Assembly: GCF_019112545.1 (NCBI RefSeq)
Contig: NW_025064935.1
Location: 5,714-69,713, forward strand
DNA length: 64,000 nucleotides
Origin: Guyanagaster necrorhizus
Taxonomy: Eukaryota; Basidiomycota; Agaricomycetes; Agaricales; Physalacriaceae
Reading direction: 5' to 3'
Shown here in pieces: positions 10,518 to 21,680 of the stretch (position 1 is its first letter; each line of letters starts with the position of its first letter). Below the pieces are notes generated by a model, which made no database searches, had not been told where the DNA came from, and saw only the letters and a program-made list of their open reading frames with translations. The position numbers were made by a program, and so were the translations under genes.

Positions 10518-11039
10518 TAACCGAGTACTGCATAGAGCTTGAACTGGAACCCGAGCCTCTTATCTTGGACAGCATAATGATCGTGGTCTCGAAGTCCTAC
10601 CTATGCCAGCCGTATATGACTAGATTATGAAGGTTGACATTGAACATTGACGTGTGATGGAGCACAACGGAGGCCGGGAAGGATTAGTCAACATGTGAGT
10701 GCGCTGAAGGCAAGGTCATATGTTTTGAAAGGATAGCAAAATGATAAGATAATGTCAACTGTCGAACAAATCTCAAGGAGAGAAGGGTGAGCAAATTACA
10801 ACGAGCAGGAAAGAAGAGTCCACGTACCCTCCAAGGCTATTTTTCCACAGCCTTCGCCTGTGCATTCTTTTTTTGACCTTCTCCTTCTCCTCTTCTTCTT
10901 CAACATTGGTGTCGGCGTAGCCCCCACATTTACCATGGGATTTTCCCCTCTAAGCCTCGTCCTGCCGCCTTTCAATGTCTCAGAGACGACAGGACTCGCA
11001 GCGAGCCTGAATTTGAAGTTTTATCTTGACTGATTGACA
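10518..11039. other. Gene-poor stretch with one possible minus-strand exon
   Basis: No complete gene is visible. On the minus strand, about 11020 to 10835, a frame without stops contains a basic run (KKKRRRRRSKK) and ECTGEGCGK, and ends at a good donor (GAG|GTACGTGG). It might be an exon or a gene fragment. I do not recognise the protein and cannot place a second exon. Confidence 0.25.
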
Positions 11040-11993
11040 TGTCACAGATATGTGTTGCACCAGATTACCTGATGGTTGCCACTGGCGGCGATCATTCGGT
11101 TTTGAACAATGTCATCGACGCCTTCAAGTGAGCCTACGACTCCTTTATTTTCAGATGCCCCATCTTTAGAATCAGCATTGTTTGCTCGGATCGTGTCAAA
11201 AGCCCCATCTTGACAGAGTCGCCGCGCTTTTAACTCGAACCAAAGGCAAAGCTATCGTTGGGGGAAAGGTGGATGCCGAGAGGCTGAAAATTGAAACCAA
11301 CAGTACTTGTCGGAATTGGGGCTAATGATGCTGTGATGGAGGGTGAGATTTTGGGCCTATATTTCCTGTCGTCAAAGTTAGCACCTTTGAAGACGTGTGC
11401 AATTTTGTATCCAACGGGTGAGCTATTTCTTACACTATCTGATTCCTCTGCCACTCATTCTTATTCGGAAAGAGACCACCCTTTGGTGCTGTATACGTTT
11501 ACTGAAAACGACGATGTCAAGTCATTGAGTACGTGAATTCCGGCTGCCAGTCAGTCACTTGGGCTAATAACCGACATATAGTACGGGATAATACCACGAG
11601 CGGCAACATCGTTTATAACGACACGTTCATTCAGTTGGCAGGTACAGCGCGTCCACGTCTGTCGATTCTGTCTGTTTACAACTTTTCGCCAGGTGTCGGC
11701 GAATCGGGCCGTAAGTCGTTTTTGCTATCTATGCTCGCGAGGTGATGAGCTTGAGAACAGACGGCCGCCAAACTACTCGTTACGGATTCGAGTTATTTAC
11801 GATCATCCATCATTATGCCTTTGGAGTGCGTTACCTAATACATGGCTTTGAATGTGAACTTAGTGTTACCCCTAGGATAGAACCATTCTTCGTTATCCGC
11901 CGTACACAGATGGGAACCTGAGGGTGTTGAACCAGGGCATTGATATGAAGGTTCCGACATTCTCCCTCACGGAGGGCATCTTATCACATTAGT
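11040..11993 (+). pseudogene. Aldehyde dehydrogenase (ALDH3/fatty-aldehyde type), C-terminal half, broken
   Basis: The segment starts at the catalytic cysteine motif (ICVAPDYLMV). Scattered over three frames it continues through the oligomerisation half of the ALDH3 family: KAIVGGKVDAERLKIE, then PTVLVGIGANDAVMEGEILG, FPVVKVSTFEDVCNFVSNG, DHPLVLYTFTENDDVKS, NTTSGNIVYNDTFIQLA, GVGESG, GRQTTRYGFELFT and finally LRYPPYTDGNLRVL. At least two splice-like gaps persist (GTGAGC after SNG; GTAAGT after GESG). A TGA in the first helix and single-base shifts near 11290 and 11355 break the frame. The N-terminal NAD-binding half is absent upstream. It is a dead fragment rather than a spliced gene. Confidence 0.85.
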
Positions 11994-12269
11994 GAGTGAC
12001 GAACATGTAATGGAAATTTGTGATTTTATTGGCTTTTCGTTTTTTACGCCGACTTGAGGAACCAGAATCCTTGCGGGCGACTATCCTTATGACCAAGATA
12101 TTTTTAGAGTTGTGTAAGGTCGTGTAAAACGATGAGCATCTCTCTTCAGATGTCACCACGACACACTTTTCCAAGGGCTGGATTATGTGTGCCTGTAATC
12201 TTCCTCTTAAATGACACAGGATCTTACGGAATCATACAATCGAATACATCCGTGCGTACACTGCAACGA

Positions 12270-13769
12270 TCAAATGCGTTTATCATCCATACTATTCTCT
12301 CGGATCGCGGACTCTCCTTTCTCGGCTGCTCTCAATCCATCCGTGTCATAGTCCCTCAGGTAAAAGTACGTTGCTGGGAGCGCGACCAGCAATGCACCCA
12401 CCATGTTTCCAAGGTAGGCAGCAATTAGAGATCTATACGAACATCAGAACACAGTGCATGCCCCGCCGGTGAGAAGGATCAAAGTTTACTTGCGAATGTA
12501 CTCGGCCGTGGTGAGCTTCAGCAAGGAATGTGAACAAGAGTATCCCAATTAAAGATAAGAAAGCTCACGTCTGCGCCAAACATGATCCCAAGAGGTACCG
12601 AGAACATGTTGGCAACCACTATCGAGGATGAAACATCGACTCTTATCGATGAACTCGACTCACCGTGATCAAACGAGCATGCGACAAAAACCTACCAGAA
12701 TAGTTGTTAGCGTACGAAGTTTGTTGAATTTCTGGACTTACCCAAATAGGAATCCAAATGGCAACGATCTACAGATGACGGCAAGTTTAGATGAGCCAAT
12801 TTCAATTGAACGCCCCAACCTTGGATATGGTGTCCCTAGCTCCGGCAGCTTGCTGCGGGGCTAGTGAGAAACCCAACAAGTAGAAGCTGATGATGACACG
12901 TACCCAAACTGCAACACATACGAGCCAATTGCATCCGATCCCTCTCAAGAATATCTGGTGCCAGTGGGGATCAGCAGCTTTGTCACTACCGGTTGACGAA
13001 GTAAATAGTATCATGTCGGTCCTTAAAGTGGATACAGGAAGCTTACATTGCAAACGTCTGTATATAGGTGGAGTAAGGTTCCGTTGATACAATCCCGCTG
13101 TCTGCAACATTATGTGAGCTGCGTAAACGAGGATGGATGAAAGTGTATGTACGTACATTTAACGAGGACGGCTGCGAAGAAGAGGCTCCCCACGAGATTC
13201 CCAAAAGTCACTACAGGAGTATCATCATAAGGGCAAAATACAAGGGCCGGAATGTACTTACCGAGGACGAAATTGATGGGGAGACTCCACCATGGGATGG
13301 CGCCTTTGATGATAACCATGGGAAATATCTAGCACAGACCAGGAGTGTTGGTCACTGGCACAGGATGACTTACCATCATGTTGCTCGTGAGTAGTTCAAG
13401 GCCCTGCAGCACGATCCTGCGAAGAGAGCTGAGGTAAAACCCAAGGCAGCATCAGCACCAGCTACTTACATGACCAAACCGACAGGAAAGACAAAACCAC
13501 CCAGGATCTTCACGATTCCAGGATCCGACAGTCTCAGCCCAGTCGCTCCGCCAGAGATGACTTCGGACAAGAGGCCGCCAAAGGAGAGCATCACGCCCGC
13601 GAGGACCTGCCACGGTGGGTATTATTTATGATAGTAATAGGTCGAACACGGGGCAACGTCATACAGCCTTGAAAAAAATGTTCTCATATCGATCTCTGTG
13701 CTTTGCGACGCCGCTCTCGACCATGTACGTCGCGACTTTGGCGGGAGTCAGTGTAGGAGAGGCATCCAT
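12270..13769 (-). CDS. Formate/nitrite transporter family membrane protein
   Basis: The gene starts with MDASPTLTPAKVATYMVESGVA at 13769 and ends at a TGA at 12270 after a short charged tail (SMDDKRI). It is cut by about nine short introns. The exons join to the FNT fold: LSFGGLLSEVISGG, then GIVKILGGFVFPVGLVM, LELLTSNMM, NLVGSLFFAA, a loop with the FNT-typical RGIGCNWLVCVAVW, then FVACSFDH, ANMFSVPLGIMFGAD and a last helix GNMVGALLVALPATYFY. The estimated length near 300 residues fits the family. Members are pentameric channels in the plasma membrane for formate, nitrite or similar small anions. The exact substrate cannot be read here. Exon borders are by eye; the shortest exons are least certain. 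Confidence 0.8.
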
Positions 13770-14086
13770 GGTGGTTGGTGCAAGAAGGAATTCGGTTCAC
13801 ATGCTTCCAAGGAGAATAATTATACGTCCTCTCCCACCAACTGCATAGACTCCAATGAAGCTTCCAAACATGATGAAAGATTGGTCAGACGACTGGTGTA
13901 AAAATAGGTGTGGCTTACCCATATCCCATTTATTTTCTCCACGAGGAAATATTGGACGCGTCGCCGGGCTGTGCCACAGGGTTTCGCCAAGCCATACAGA
14001 CAAAAAAAACTGAATTACACTTGTAACATAGTAAATGAAAGCAACTATTAAACATTTAACACACGAGCATATAAATATTTGTTGGA
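13770..14086. other. Intergenic between two minus-strand genes
   Basis: I see no gene. The stretch holds the upstream region of the transporter and the 3' end region of the Mei2-like gene. Open frames that cross it are in other frames of the Mei2 exon and show no protein similarity. Confidence 0.5.
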
Positions 14087-16606
14087 TCACCGATGGACGC
14101 CGACTCTTTTTGCTAGCGGTCCCTTTGGACGATGATCCTGCCTGACACCCCTCCCATCCACCGCAGGAGCAAAGAGCGTCCCCCGATTGTGCAGACTCCT
14201 TTCCTTGCGCTTCATATGTGTCGGGGCGGGGAACGGCTCTGGCAAGCCCTGGTCCGGGCCCGCAGAGTAGAATATCTTGGGCTGCCACGCCTCTTGCTCG
14301 TCCATGATGCACGAGTTTTTGAATTTTTCGACGAGCGCTTCTTTTCCTCTACGAGGATCAGATCGTATCACGCTGGTAGGAATGGAACGTACTGATAATT
14401 GGCATAGCTCATCTGGAGCACCTTTTCGCTGGAGAACATGTTCCTGTTGGGGGTAATCAGCGAGGAGGAAATTCGGAGGACCATAGTGCATGCCATTTTT
14501 GTCCCAGTCGCTTCTTGGCGAATAATAATAGATCCTCGACTTGAATAAAGTTGACAAAGGCGTATCCGACATTACACCCTGGGCAGGTGTGAACAGACGC
14601 GCATGCAAGGAAAGCAGACACACCATTTTTAAAATCCATCCTGAGATACATAAAGTCAATCCTCCTCTGACACACCTTGTCAATAAAGGACATAAGATCT
14701 CTATCTGACATTTTGTTGGGAATATTTTTGATCATGACGGTTGTGCGTGTGTCGCCACCATTCTCGATGAGGGCTAGGTCGAGCTGGTTGCGGGCACCTT
14801 GCTGCTCGTCCTTTACAGTGGGATTCGCTTTGTGCAGCGATCGGTTCCTTGATGGGGAAGAAGGCGGCTCCGGGGTCACATCGGTGGGATATTCTGGAAC
14901 TTGGTTGTGGAAGAAAGCAGGACCAGGGCGCCAAAACTCGGGAGGGAAGGCGGGAGGAGGAGGTGGTCCACCCCAGGAGAGGCCGTTCATGGCTGCCGCA
15001 AGACGGTGAGGGTCATCGTAGACCGGGCTGAATCCCAGGACTGGGGAAGTGGGGTACATGGGTCCGGGAGACGTAGGCGGGTAGGGATACGGGGCGGGAT
15101 AAGGCATCGGCGGGCCATCGTAAATAAAGTCGGGGTGGTGAGCGGCGTAGAACGGGCCTGGCTCGCTGTCAGGGAGTGACGGGCCGGTGTCTTTGGTTGC
15201 CGAATGCTCGGATAAATCATCGGACGGCGGCGAGGTGTAGAAAAAGGTAGGCGAGCTCGATGACCAGACAAGAGTGCGGTCGTCATCCTCATCGTCAGGC
15301 TTGGCTTGTGTATTAATGGGTGGCGGAAAGACGAACCGCTCACGGGTCTGGGATCGCCGTCCAAAGTGCAGCAAGGTACCTGTCGAGTCTTGCCCACTTG
15401 ACAACGGTGAAGCGCCATCAGTCCCTTCTGATCGAGGCTCTTCGCGGCCAAATACTTGAAGCTTCATGCCAAAGAGAATCTGACTGTCCAATGCGGTATA
15501 GGCAGCGTCAGCGTCACGAAAATCGCAGTACTCGATGTGGTAGTATTTGAAGCACTGGCGGGGGATGTTAGAGGGACGGGACCGTGGGGCAAGGACAGAA
15601 AGACCTACCAAGTCGTCATTGAGCGAGTCGACGAGATCGACAGACCGGATGGTACCGAACGATTCAAGCAGCTGCAAGAGGGTGTCAACGTCGACAAGTC
15701 GTTTCCGGGAAGTATCATCCTGCTCGTCTACGCCTTGGACGGAGATGTAAAGAGCGGCACTGACAGCCTTGAGGAAATTGGAGTCTCCAGTCAACTGTAC
15801 TGTCTGGTTTGGGGTGAGATAGCGGCAACGGAACCAGCTGTCGTCGGCACAGACGTCAAGGAGATCTGTGGTACGAGTAGCAAGGAGAGTATGTGCTGCT
15901 TCAGCGTGTCTGACATCGAAAAAAGCCAGGATGACGATGCCTTTGGACTGCACATAACGAACAAAGACGCCTTTTATCGGAGAGTCGGTGATGGGCACAT
16001 TTTTAAAGGTTGAAGACTGTCGCTCGGACTGGCGGTCGTTGGCTGGAGAACGGCTCTCACCTGGCAGCCTGCCGAGTGTTTCTGCAGAGAGATAGGAAGA
16101 AAAAAGCTCGCTGAGCGTCTCTGTCTTTACTGTGCGCGAAATGTTGCTAATCTGAGGCGTGTTAGTGACCGGTAGAGGGCGACGAGGCGGGGACTGACCA
16201 GAAGGAAGCGAGTCGCGTCGGGATTGGCGCGTTGCCTGGGGGTTGTCGCGTCGTCGAGGGAGTCGGCGGTACGGATGCTGGACGACGGGGTGAGGGGCGG
16301 GGTGAGGAGCTTGCTGTGGACATGGGGGCGCGCGTGCTTGGTGTTTGGTGTGTCCGTGAGGATCGGGGACCTGGGAAGGGAGAAGGAGGTGGCGAGGGCG
16401 GGCGGGGTGGCAGGTAGATGGAGATTGTGGCGGGGAATGGCATTGAGCTTTGGAGGGAGAGGGCCTGAATGTGGCGGGAACCTAACAAAGGAAAATAAAT
16501 ACATATTTGTTATGCTTTCTCGGAAAAAAAAAAGAGACAACCAGATATTTGGCAAGGACGGGGAATGCTGGAGACGAGGTGGGTGTTCGCGCTTGCGGTT
16601 CGCCAT
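14087..16606 (-). CDS. Mei2-like RNA-binding protein with C-terminal RRM
   Basis: The start is MANRKREHPPRLQHS at 16606. Introns at about 16482-16541, 16152-16198 and 16017-16060 join a Pro/Ser-rich leader to a weak N-terminal RRM (SPIKGVFVRYVQSKG, AFFDVRHAEAA), a second RRM-like part (YYHIEYCDFRDADAA) and a long Pro/Tyr-rich linker. The C-terminal Mei2 RRM carries TTVMIKNIPNKMSDRDL, then MDFKN joined over an intron to GCNVGYAFVNF, and SSEKVLQMSYANYQ joined to GKEALVEKFKNS. Mei2 proteins bind RNA and promote entry into meiosis in fission yeast. The intron between KKRLGQKW and NMFSS seems to use a GC donor (GCATGC..CAACAG, 50 bases). An internal 54-base intron near 15556-15609 is a multiple of three and stays open. 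Confidence 0.88.
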
Positions 16607-17058
16607 GAAGAGAAGTCTGTGTGGTGGCTGGATATAAGGAACAAGGCAATAAACTGGACAGATCTGAAACGAGAATAGAAGAAACCAAGAAGAGTTACAA
16701 CGTTGCACAACCTTGATTGCATCTAATTCACGTCAGGAATTCGATTCGCGGTCTTCGAAAACGCCGTCGTTGCCGCCAATATTTCAAAATCCTCGAAAAT
16801 TAACGGAAAAGACAACGTACTCAATAGCCTAAACTGCTCCCTTTCCCAGCGATTTTCGTCCCGTACACGTCACTGCCGCCCAGCATGTTCCCTTCCAACG
16901 TCGGACATGAGCCGCCTTTACGCCGCCATATCGGATACCAGACGACGATTCCGAGCATGGAACACGAGTTGTAGTAATAATCAAAGTCGAATTTTAACTC
17001 GAACGGCAATTTAGCTGTGTCATGTGATCGTACGTGCCTTTTCTTTCTCCTTCCCACC
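16607..17058. other. Divergent intergenic region, Mei2-like gene and bS6m gene
   Basis: About 450 bases separate the two start codons, which point away from each other, so both promoters must lie here. I found no clear TATA box. A minus-strand open frame at 16821-17060 shows no family similarity and is probably chance. Confidence 0.5.
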
Positions 17059-17524
17059 ATGCCGCTCTATGAAATGGTCTGCATTGCTGCCCATAACCAG
17101 GAATATGTATGTCCACTAGTCCAACCCTAACCCAGAACTAACTTTTTCCTAGGCCCGCATAAAAGCTCTCGTCTCCCTGACCGCCAGCCACATCATGAAT
17201 GCTGGCGGCGTTGTCCGTAAAATAGAGTCCTGGGGCACCCACGTTTTACCTCATCGCATGCACCGCCACAGCGTCACTCATAAACTCGGAGAGTCAGTAT
17301 CCAGCTTCCTTTCTTTTTCTTTCCTTCTTTCTTTTCTCTAATATTGTTGCAGCTACTGGTCCCTTCATTTTGACACCTCGCCCCGTACCCTACGTTCTCT
17401 TAATCGCGTCCTCCGTCAGGACCCCCTTGTCGTTCGCTGGACCATCCTCAGGCAGGGCCAGAAAATCGAAGACGTCGCCGCAAAAGGCCGTAGTCTCATC
17501 CATCCAGGCGATCAGTTCCTGTAG
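17059..17524 (+). CDS. MRP17: Mitochondrial small-subunit ribosomal protein bS6m
   Basis: Three exons (17059-17106, 17153-17292, 17353-17524) give a protein of about 119 residues that starts MPLYEMVCIAAHNQEY, typical of the mitochondrial S6 family. The bS6 fold continues with RIKALVSLTASHIMNAGGVV, GTHVLPHRM, YWSLHFDTSP and LNRVLRQDPLVVRWTIL. It belongs to the small subunit of the mitochondrial ribosome. Both introns are of normal size with GTATGT..CTAG and GTCAGT..GCAG ends. The second intron contains a CTTT-rich tract near 17300-17340. The gene converges with the HAD hydrolase; the two stops are only about 50 bases apart. Confidence 0.93.
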
Positions 17525-17571
17525 CCGAACCTTCCCCGAACCCGTGGAGGTCGGCCGCGTACATTTTACGT

Positions 17572-18511
17572 TTATACTCTATGTTTACGACGATCTATCC
17601 ATGGCAGTACTTGATTCACTTGCTCCCCTCGAACCAACAAACTTTCCATCCCAGCTTCACGCCCGCCGTAGTAGTCACTGTATTCTGCTGTCAGAGACCC
17701 CTCTCTTACCGTACATTTGTCATCTCACCATTCCAGCTCGTCTCCAATGTGAAGGCATTCACCCAGCTCTATTGGCGGATCCGTATTTTGATTAACTGCC
17801 TCCAATGTCCGGATAAATATCGCCTTGGACGGCTTCTCAACACCCTCTTCTTCGCTCAGAATAATCGGATCCAGATATTTGGGAAACCCGAGGTCATGGA
17901 GCACAGATCCTGTCCACATGTCAGCAGAGAATATCATCAATCTCGACACGCACGAGTTCGTGAATCCGAGTTGCTAATGACAGCCGTTCGGATGTTACGA
18001 GAATGCAGCTCTTCAACTGAAATAGTGTGAGATTATATAGTACCCAAAGCGCCATAGTGCAAACGAACGAAGGGGAATAGCATCGTCATACGCCTTGTAT
18101 CCTTCCCGTGAGCTGAATCGGTGCATAAGTGCGTGTACGATATCCTCCAAAGACTTGTCCAGAGCTGCTGACTGTAAGCTGCCATGTCGTCTTCCATCAA
18201 CAAACGGCTTTACCAGCAGAATCAGCCTTTGCGCCCAATGCCGTCCTGCGTATCACCTCTGACCACCACCCATTGCTGCCCTTGTCGTATGCCGGTCGTT
18301 CCTTCTTCAGCGCCGCCAGTGCTGCATACCTCGTTACAACACTTGCCAATTGCGATAGAGACAACTCACCTGTTTTGAAAGAGGACTTCACAGCGTCGGG
18401 GTCGAGCTCACCAAGGAAGGGCTTGAATGCGCGTGCATATTGGACGTGGACGGGTTCTCTGAGGTTTATTAGCGTGAAGAGAGCGTCAAAGGTGACGAGT
18501 CGGATAGACAT
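17572..18511 (-). CDS. HAD-superfamily hydrolase, HDHD3-like
   Basis: The start is MSIRLVTFDALFTLINLREP at 18511 and the stop a TAA at 17572. HAD motifs in order are TFDALFT (motif I, first aspartate in place), SNSD (motif II), EKPSKAIF (motif III lysine) and LHIGDE (motif IV), with a final DYYGGREAGM after the last intron. About five short introns are needed. A helical cap region lies between motifs I and II (HVQYARAFKPFLG, NGWWSEVIRRTA), as in HDHD3 and similar eukaryotic phosphatases. The natural substrate is unknown. The start codon is only 80 bases from that of the divergent protease gene, so both must share a very small promoter region. Confidence 0.85.
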
Positions 18512-18591
18512 TGTCAATCGGGCCGCAATCCCGATGCAAAACACACATCGGGTATCCGGACCGAACATCTGCCTTGCTGGCTGTCACGGTC

Positions 18592-21409
18592 ATGACCTGG
18601 TTGGTACCGTTTCTCCTCGCTGGTACTCTTATCGCAGCCAAGCCTCCAAAGGATGCTTGTGCAGAAATCGCAGACAAGAAATGGGTTACGCCTATCCAGG
18701 CCAGAGCTTGCCTCTCTCTGGCTGGCGTCGACCCTGTACTAAAGGCCAATGTACGCTCACACGCCGATATTCAGCAAACAAATACTCACCTTTTCGTAGA
18801 CCATCGAGGTCCTGAACAAGACCCTTGCTTTCCATACCTCAGTCAACTACCAGATCCAAGCACCGGAGCCCTTCCAACATGACGTGCACGAAGATCTCCA
18901 CGCCGACCTCGCCAGGATCGCGTTCCAGGATAATCACACTTCCGAGTTTGACCTCCATCTCGACCTCTTCCGTACTTTTAAACGCGTCAACGATGGGCAC
19001 TGTGTCGTGTTGAATTACTGCTACGACTGTCAGTTCCTTTCGGCTAAAATTTAGTACAAGGCTCACTCGGTACAGCACTCTACGTATCCTACCTCCCGAC
19101 ACCTCTCGTGCTTCTTTCCGACACCGCGGGCGCACAACATGTCCATATAGCCCCAGAGGCTTTCTCCGTCGCCTCGACAGAATTCGGTGACGAGATCGAC
19201 TATTGGCAGAAACGATTACCCGGGACGCTCAAAGGGAAGCTCGAGTCCGTCAGTCCTTCATCTCTTACCCGGCATTGTCTATCACTGAATAATTGCTATT
19301 TAGCTCTCTGGGGCTCGAGTCCTCCTTATTGATGGCCAAGACCCATTTGTCGCTGTCAACGTCAATGCGCAAGTTACGGGAAGCTATCAATCATTCGGCA
19401 CCCGTCAAAATTCGTGCGTGCATTACTAATTCCTGACTTGGTGCTCATGACCATAGTTTCTTCTCCTCGTACCACCGTGGCCGCGACGGTTGGGAGTACG
19501 TGATGGGAAACTTTGCCCAACAGACGCATCCCCTCGTAGATGCTGTCGAGCTCACAATCCTGCGTGTGAATAGCACATCCATTGACACCGTCACAGTGCG
19601 TTTCCCTCTATGACGACGCGTCTTTATTCAAATTCTTTATCCAGATCCCTTATAGGTCTCGCTTTGGCTCCGGCTCGAAGAATTTCACCGATTTTCAATC
19701 CTATCGAGCGAACAACTGCCTTGCGGGGAAACATACTAACGGCTACGATGCATACGATAGTTTTGACGTTGAAAGACCGATAGCTTACTTCCAACAGCAA
19801 CCTCCCGTGGATCCCAGAGACGTGCGAAGACATCCGATGAATGTGATCGTGGATGCTGTTCCGCCGACAGACATCAAGCTACCAGAAGAGCTACAACCCA
19901 CTCCACCGGCACTGAATGAGAGCTATAGTGTGGCACAGTTTTATCTGCTTAATGACAAGACCACAGGGGTGCTTGCTCTGGGAAGCTTCTCCGCTCAGAG
20001 TTTCTCGACCTTCCAGTCCAGCCTGCTGTCGGGTCTGAACAGCCTCAAGTCATTGGGGGCTAAACGTCTAGTTGTAGACGTGGTTTGTATCTTGATTATA
20101 ATCATTGTCCATATATTTACTAAACAAATGTAGACGAACAACGGCGGCGGTATGTAGTCTTTTATGACAAGTAAATCTTGTGATGTTCATTTTATTGTGC
20201 AGGATACATTTGCATTGCCCATGTCAGTATTACTTTATGTACCAGTTAGTTGGCTACTAATGTCCTTGCAGTGGCTTCACCGCATTGTAACGTACCGACA
20301 GCTCTGCAGGTAGGTCTGATGATTGACTATCCGAAGATCATAGGTCCCAAAGAATCTACCGAGCCTCAAGCAGGTCTGGACAGTAAAACACGCGCCGGAC
20401 CTCTGGCCCAGTTAATCGTCAAAAAGATCCTGGACGGTGCCGATCCGGAGGAGCTGCTTTCTTATAGCCCTCAACAATGGACGAATGCCTCTCACATACC
20501 ATTCCCAGCTGACTCTGACTGGCTTCATCCTGTGGTCAATCTAAATATTAACGGGCGAGCTGATGCGTTCAGTCCTAGGTTGGTAGGGCTCATTGTTCCT
20601 ATTTGCAGCCGATGATGATTTTGTCTGTTCAGGCTGGGACAAGAGTGCCAGCCGTTCAGTGAAGATCCTCCTGTGGATCCCTTATTTAAACCCCACGAGG
20701 TTGTGATCGTGTCAAATGGGAGGCAAGTGTAAAAGATATCTATCTTGACTATATGTGACAGGCTTGTAGATGCGCAAGTTCCTGCTCGCTCTTCAGTGTA
20801 AGTCCTTCCTTCTACAGCGTTTCCATGATATGAATTCTGAGCCAGATAACAATGTCCAAGCTTGATGGTGTCAAAACTGTGGTCGTCGGTGGGAAGAAGG
20901 ACACGCCTCAAGAATACTGTGGAACAGTCGGCGGTCAATCCACGGATTTTTCGACCATCGACACCGAGATCAGGGTGATGCAGAACGCTCTGTTGTAAAA
21001 TAACTAAAAGACCTTAGTCGTTTTAGACAACGCACTTGAAGAATCACACACTTGCTCCACCAGACCTGTTAGCTTTCCTGACTTTGATCAGCTGTTTTCG
21101 AGATTGACGATACTGATAGACTCACGAATACCGTGCAAGGGATCACATGGAGACTTGGGTTCGGAATTGACGACCCCGAGGAGCCAGAGGGTACGTCTGT
21201 CTCTGTTTGTAATGCCGCGAAATTGACTTTGATTTGAACTTCAGAGTGGCAGGGTCATCCCGCGGATCTCAACTTGCCACTAACGGAAGCCATGTAGGTC
21301 CTTATTTTTTTTTTTTGCTTTTGTTGCATGTGAGCGACCTAATAGTGTCAACAAACCGATGGAAATTTGGGAGACAGTGGTTAGAGAGGTGTTTGAAGGA
21401 GTTGCCTGA
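18592..21409 (+). CDS. Secreted peptidase S41-like (CPAF-type) protein
   Basis: It starts with a signal peptide (MTWLVPFLLAGTLIAA) at 18592 and stops at 21407-21409. Spliced exons give the fungal S41 pattern: LNKTLAFHTSVNYQ, HADLARIAFQ, FKRVNDGHCVVLNYCYD, a PDZ-like middle (SGARVLLIDGQDPFVAVNV), then AQFYLLNDKTTGVLALGSFS, LVVDV joined to TNNGGGYICIAH and WLHRI. Later come TVVVGGKKDTPQEYCGTVGG, NTVQGITWRLGFGID and HPADLNLPLTEA. About twelve introns are present. The family is predicted to cut proteins outside the cell or in secretory compartments. I cannot assign the catalytic residues with certainty. It is transcribed away from the HAD gene over an 80-base gap. Confidence 0.82.
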
Positions 21410-21680
21410 ATTTTTTAGTTGATTTTCTGTTATTTTTGGACAGTTCAGCCACGTGAAATGATGTCAGTGCGTAGGGCCAGCTTGTTACTGTTACGATCCT
21501 ACCGCCGCGTTCTTTCGTCCTTGCGTACTGTGCTCAGCCTATTCTTCACCTCTTTTCTGATCTTCCTCGATATCCATTTACGTTGGAAACCGTTGTTTAC
21601 TAGACACCAGCATCAATCAATCCTATTCAATCAGCATTTCCACGGACCCCGCACTTTTTACTACTACTACCCTTATCATC

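Noticed and set aside
13797..14312. Minus-strand frame of 171 codons
   Set aside because: It overlaps the last Mei2 exon in a different frame and has no similarity or splice structure.
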